Below, piece after piece: positions 60,079 through 64,000 of a stretch of DNA of 64,000 nucleotides (within the stretch, counting starts at the first letter, position 1; each line of letters starts with the position of its first letter). The stretch lies in assembly GCF_028858725.1 (NCBI RefSeq), contig NC_084771.1, positions 6,290,915 to 6,354,914 of the forward strand, in the 5' to 3' direction. This DNA comes from Colius striatus (taxonomy: Eukaryota; Chordata; Aves; Coliiformes; Coliidae). The notes below the pieces were generated by a model. That model was not told the origin of the DNA. It did no database searches and was given only the letters and a program-made list of their open reading frames with translations. A program made the translations under genes and the position numbers.

Positions 60079-63000
60079 GTGAGTATTTCCATTTTGGGAA
60101 GTTCTCTTGCTGAAAAGCGCTTCTCTGCAGCTGATGTAGCTCGTAGGTAACAGCGTTAACAAGGTAGCTTTGATTTCAATTTCCTCAACTGTTCTGTCTG
60201 TTTTCAGTAACAAGATTTACTGGTGTCTTGGGAAATCCCTGCTGGGATTATGCAGGATGTCTTTCTACCAAGCTGTGAAGCATAGAAGCAAAATGCCTTT
60301 TTATTTTAAAAAGCCTCCCAGGCTTTTATTACAAGCTTTATTTTCCTAGTGTTTCTGAATTTCGTGTTTCTAAGGAAAAATAGGTACCCAAGCCAGAGAA
60401 CTTTGTTCCAAGATCTTGTTTGGTTAGGTATTGAGTTGTTATTATAATTAACAAAATACCAGTCATGGTCCTCTTAAATCACTAAAAGCTATTTTTTTTC
60501 TCCTCCCTTCTGTGCATATTTGAGTTAAAATAGTCTGGCCAAGCCTTAGCTGATCAGAAAATTATCCAGGCTGCCATGTGGTGTGGATCTCAGCTAGGGC
60601 TTGGCACTGGAGTAGGACCTGGTGTCAGTCTCTGCAGCGTCTGCCCGTCTCGCAGGTCTTCCCCGGCATTAGGATCCCAAATGGTCCCTCTTCAGAGGCC
60701 AGTAAAGTAAAAATCCTGTAGGGCTTTGATACAGTACTTTGTAAGGTGGCTAAGGAAATTAATAATGGGGGACACATCATTGCATGGTAGGTCAAGTTTG
60801 ATTCACTGATGCCAGTGCCCTGCCTCTGAGAGCAAGAGGTTACTGAGGGGCTGTGGCAGCAGATATTCCCAGCAATGCCTGGTGTGACAGAGGGGAAAGC
60901 TGCAGCTGTGAGTGGATACCTCCTGGGGACTCAGCTGGTGGTCATCTCTGCACTCAAACAAAGGTTGTCTGTCCTCTCCCATGAGAGATCCAGCCCATGA
61001 TATGGACCCAGTGTTTGCCCAGGACAGGGTTAAGTCTGAGAGGAGTGAGGAGAGGGGAGCTGGGCCCTGTTAAATGAAGCTGAGAAGAAAACTTTCCCAG
61101 ACAATGGTGTTCCTATGAGATGATAAACTTTGCTGACAAGTGGAGGTCACTGTCAGGCTGAATTGCTCGGTGATTTCCAGAGTAGGTGAATGTGATGTGA
61201 CCTACTGAAAGTCTTGTCTCAAAGACTGAGGTCTTAAAGTATTTCCTTTTGCACTTATCGAGGTACTCTGGGTTTTTTTCTACAAGTTCTAGGTGTAGCC
61301 CTGGGTGCCTGCTGTGGTTACATGTTCACTCCAATGTGTGGAGAGGAGCTGGATGCCTCTGCTTTCCTTTCTGCAGGACAGAAATGGAATTCATTAATCA
61401 TTTGTTGATCTCAATAACAGGGACTTGCCAAGATCAATGTCCATTAGTTATTAATGTCAATCTTTTATGAATAGCAATAGCACAGACATGCTCAATCTTG
61501 TAATAAAGAAACTTTATAGAAAAATGTAGTAAGCTGCATTAGAAAAAGATTTTCAGATCTTGAGTTGAGGAGGTTGGCCTTTGAAATGTCTTTTAAGAGT
61601 TGTATGGTGCCTCTGATAACTTGTAGCAACTCTTAAACATCCTGGAGGAAAAATACCCAAAACAATAAGTAGATCAACGGATCCCATAGTCAGTCCACTA
61701 AGCATAATAAAAAGGCACTTCCTTGCCCCCATTTTTTATCTGTATGTGGCATCTGTTGGAGGAAGAATTCAATGACAATTTTGCTCTGCATTGTACTGGA
61801 TCTGAGCCACTGATTCCTCCAGTTCTTGGTGGAGGAGCCAAGGAAAGCTTCAGAAATAGCTCTCAGCAGCATATCCAGAGTGGAGCAATTTTTAGCTCTT
61901 CTGCTGAAAGCTGTCTCCCCTTTGAGACTAGAGCCAAAGATAGAATAAAGGAGCAAACCTTTCACAAGAAGTGAGGAATTGTGGGTGGTTTCTCTGATAC
62001 TTTTTATTCTTCAGCACAACCATTTTCTTCCTAAAGCTTCTTTGACAAAATATTTGTTTCTGCTTAGTTTGGTGCAAAGGCTGGAGAAATATTTGATGCC
62101 TGAGACCTTCTGTGCTGACTGTATTTCTCAGTGAGATGGAGGAAAGAAAGAGGAAGACTAGGCTGACATTTGGTGAGGTCGCTCACACCAAGCAAGCAAG
62201 CCCCTTGGTGTGTGGGAGCTCTCACTGGCCAGGGAAGGGAGGGATGTGCACAGGATGCAGAGCTACCATCTGCTCTCCAGCAGGCAGCTTTCTGTGGGGT
62301 GATGGGCTGTACAGCCTGGAAGTTGCCCAGTCATTGGTTTTGTGGTCACTGGTGCAACAAGCTGAGGAGAGAACAGCATTTCTCCAACTGAAAAGCCACC
62401 AGTCTTCTGCTCTCCTGCCCCCTCCCTGCTGATCTGCTGGGGCAGAGGACCACAGCTGAGAGCTGTGTAGTCCTCTTGAGGTGCTTCAGCATCTTCTAGT
62501 GAGCTGCTGTTGCTCCTTTTGCCCCCACAGCACAGCCTTTGCCTTGCAGTGGGTGAATCGGGCGGCTTCTCCGTACGCCTGTCAGACTGAAAGAACTATT
62601 TTTTTCCTCTCTCCATAGGAGATGGTCTTGTCAGCCTGAGCTGCCTCGGGGCTTGTCCAACAAACCTGCCACGTTGGATTAGCTCTCATTTCTTCACATG
62701 AAAGGGCAGTGCATGCATGGGCATTTTCTTTAAGACTGAGTCCTTTGATATCTGGAGCCACGGTTGTTAATCTTGTGGAGGACAGGTGTTGCTCTCTCCT
62801 GAAAGGGTGTTCTTGTGAGAGCTGCTATGTGCCTTTCAACAGGGAAAATTTCAAAGGCTCCTCTGTCCTCCCACAGAGTCAGTGGAGAATGATATGACTG
62901 AGGCTTCTTAAATCCTGAGTAATATGGAGAAGGTAGCCAGAAAAGAGTTGTTTGTTGTTTCACTTTTCATGTACTAAAAAAGCAAATTAAATTGCCAGGC

Positions 63001-64000
63001 ACAAAACAGGAGGTACAGCTTTTGTGGTGTATTATTCAGCTTGCTGCTGCAAGGGCCTTAGGATGCCACAAAAAATCTGTGGAAGGAATAAGCCCTGAAG
63101 GTGCATTCAGCACAAAGATAGCCATTTGCTTTGGTTTGAGAAGCTGAGAGCTTCCTAAAGGAAGGAGCATTTGTTGTGAGTGCAGCTTCTTCTGTTCCTC
63201 TATATGTCAGAGACAGGTATGGTAGCACCTCACCTCTACCTCTCACTTCATCTCATCTCCATCTCACCCAGAATAAGGGGTGCTGGGGAGCCCTCATGTT
63301 GCTTGCCTGAGCAGTGTGACATGTCTCTTTGCAGTACCACCAACTGGATCATTCACTCCTTCCAGTCCTGCTGGTCTTTTGGCATGGGCTCTGCCTGCTC
63401 ACCAGCTGGAGAGCCCTAGAGAGTGTGAGCCATGTCCTGCCCAGGTGGAGTAGGGAGAGCAGTCTGGTCCTTGTACAGAGCCTCTCTCAGGTAGCTGAAG
63501 GGTCACAAGCTGAAGCTTGCAAAACACAGCTGTGGTTTTGCAAGTGGTACCACTGCCCCATCAACGAGAGATTTGATGAACCATTTCTGCAGAGCACTGG
63601 AGAGGCTTTGTAGTGAGGCAGGGAGCGTGTCTGAAGAGACTGAGCAGAGGTGCCAGGAGCCCAGCACAGTGTTTGTAGCCTGACAGGCTGTTGGGTATTA
63701 AGAGTGGGTTCCAGGCACTGATGTGGTTTTACTGCATGTCCAGAAGTGTGGAGTTTCTTGACATTTTTTTTCACCTTGGCTTTTTTTTTTCACCTCTCTG
63801 AGAATCATCAACAGCAAAAATCTATCCCATGATGACAGGCACAATGCTACAGCTTTTCAGTAGCTGTCAGTGCTTCCTGGTGCAGAACTCCAACAATAAA
63901 GGTCAGTCTCCCTGCTCCTGCTCCTGACAGCTCTTTGTCATCCCTGCTTCCGGAAAGCAGACCACTGCCAAGGTGTGTAACCCCGAAGTCTAGTTGTGGA
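60079..64000 (+). other. SEPTIN6: SEPTIN6 intron 2 (part)
   Basis: 3.9 kb to the window edge. I looked for the P-loop exon (ETGLGKSTLMDTLF) and did not find it. No named repeat or RNA gene was recognised. Confidence 0.75.

Overview
The window looks like bird nuclear DNA. It carries several fragments of the avian LINE CR1 (3' ends with the ATTCTATG-type terminal repeat and pieces of CR1 reverse transcriptase), GC-rich CpG-island first exons, and vertebrate genes split by GT-AG introns. Only three gene families can be supported. (1) TBC1D8B: first coding exon on the minus strand at the left edge. (2) RNF128/GRAIL: three complete tandem genes, all on the minus strand. (3) SEPTIN6: coding exons 1 and 2 on the plus strand at the right. 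Nearly every other long open frame is an antisense, intronic or minisatellite artefact.

Layout, left to right. 1-1720: TBC1D8B intron 1, exon 1 and CpG-island promoter. 3.5-9.1 kb: a compact seven-exon RNF128-like gene (here L2) with a TATA-less, CpG-poor first exon. 10.1-36.1 kb: the canonical RNF128 gene, with a CpG-island exon 1 at 35.6-36.05 kb, a 12.3 kb first intron, and exons 2-7 at 23.3-11.35 kb. 36.3-44.2 kb: intergenic DNA with CR1 pieces. 44.3-48.9 kb: a second RNF128-like gene (here L1) with six coding exons. 49.2-50.5 kb: two inverted LTR-like fragments around an orphan piece of RNF128-like intron 1. 52.1-53.8 kb: the SEPTIN6 CpG island with a 43-bp minisatellite of about 14 units. 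53.46-64 kb: SEPTIN6 exons 1-2 and introns.

The main biological story is the RNF128 cluster. As I recall it, mammalian RNF128 makes two isoforms from alternative first exons, each encoding its own signal peptide and half of the PA domain. Here the two first-exon types sit in separate genes. The middle gene has the CpG-island (428-residue human isoform) type. L1 and L2 both have the other type (402-residue human isoform). The middle gene keeps about 490 bp of the L-type intron 1 next to its exon 2, ending about 113 bp short of where the L-type first exon would be. This suggests duplication followed by complementary loss of promoters.

L2 keeps an open frame and canonical GT-AG splice sites, but its RING-H2 domain has lost one zinc ligand (Cys to Tyr) and the E2-contact Trp (Trp to Cys). 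Its RING exons differ from L1 more than the neighbouring introns do. L1 and L2 are almost identical through exon 1 and 5' flank, except for one 48-bp block at the end of the signal peptide that is only about 56% identical. Together these point to an E3 ligase family in which one member may have become a PA-domain decoy. Exon boundaries were read by eye from splice signals and frame. No alignment or database search was run.
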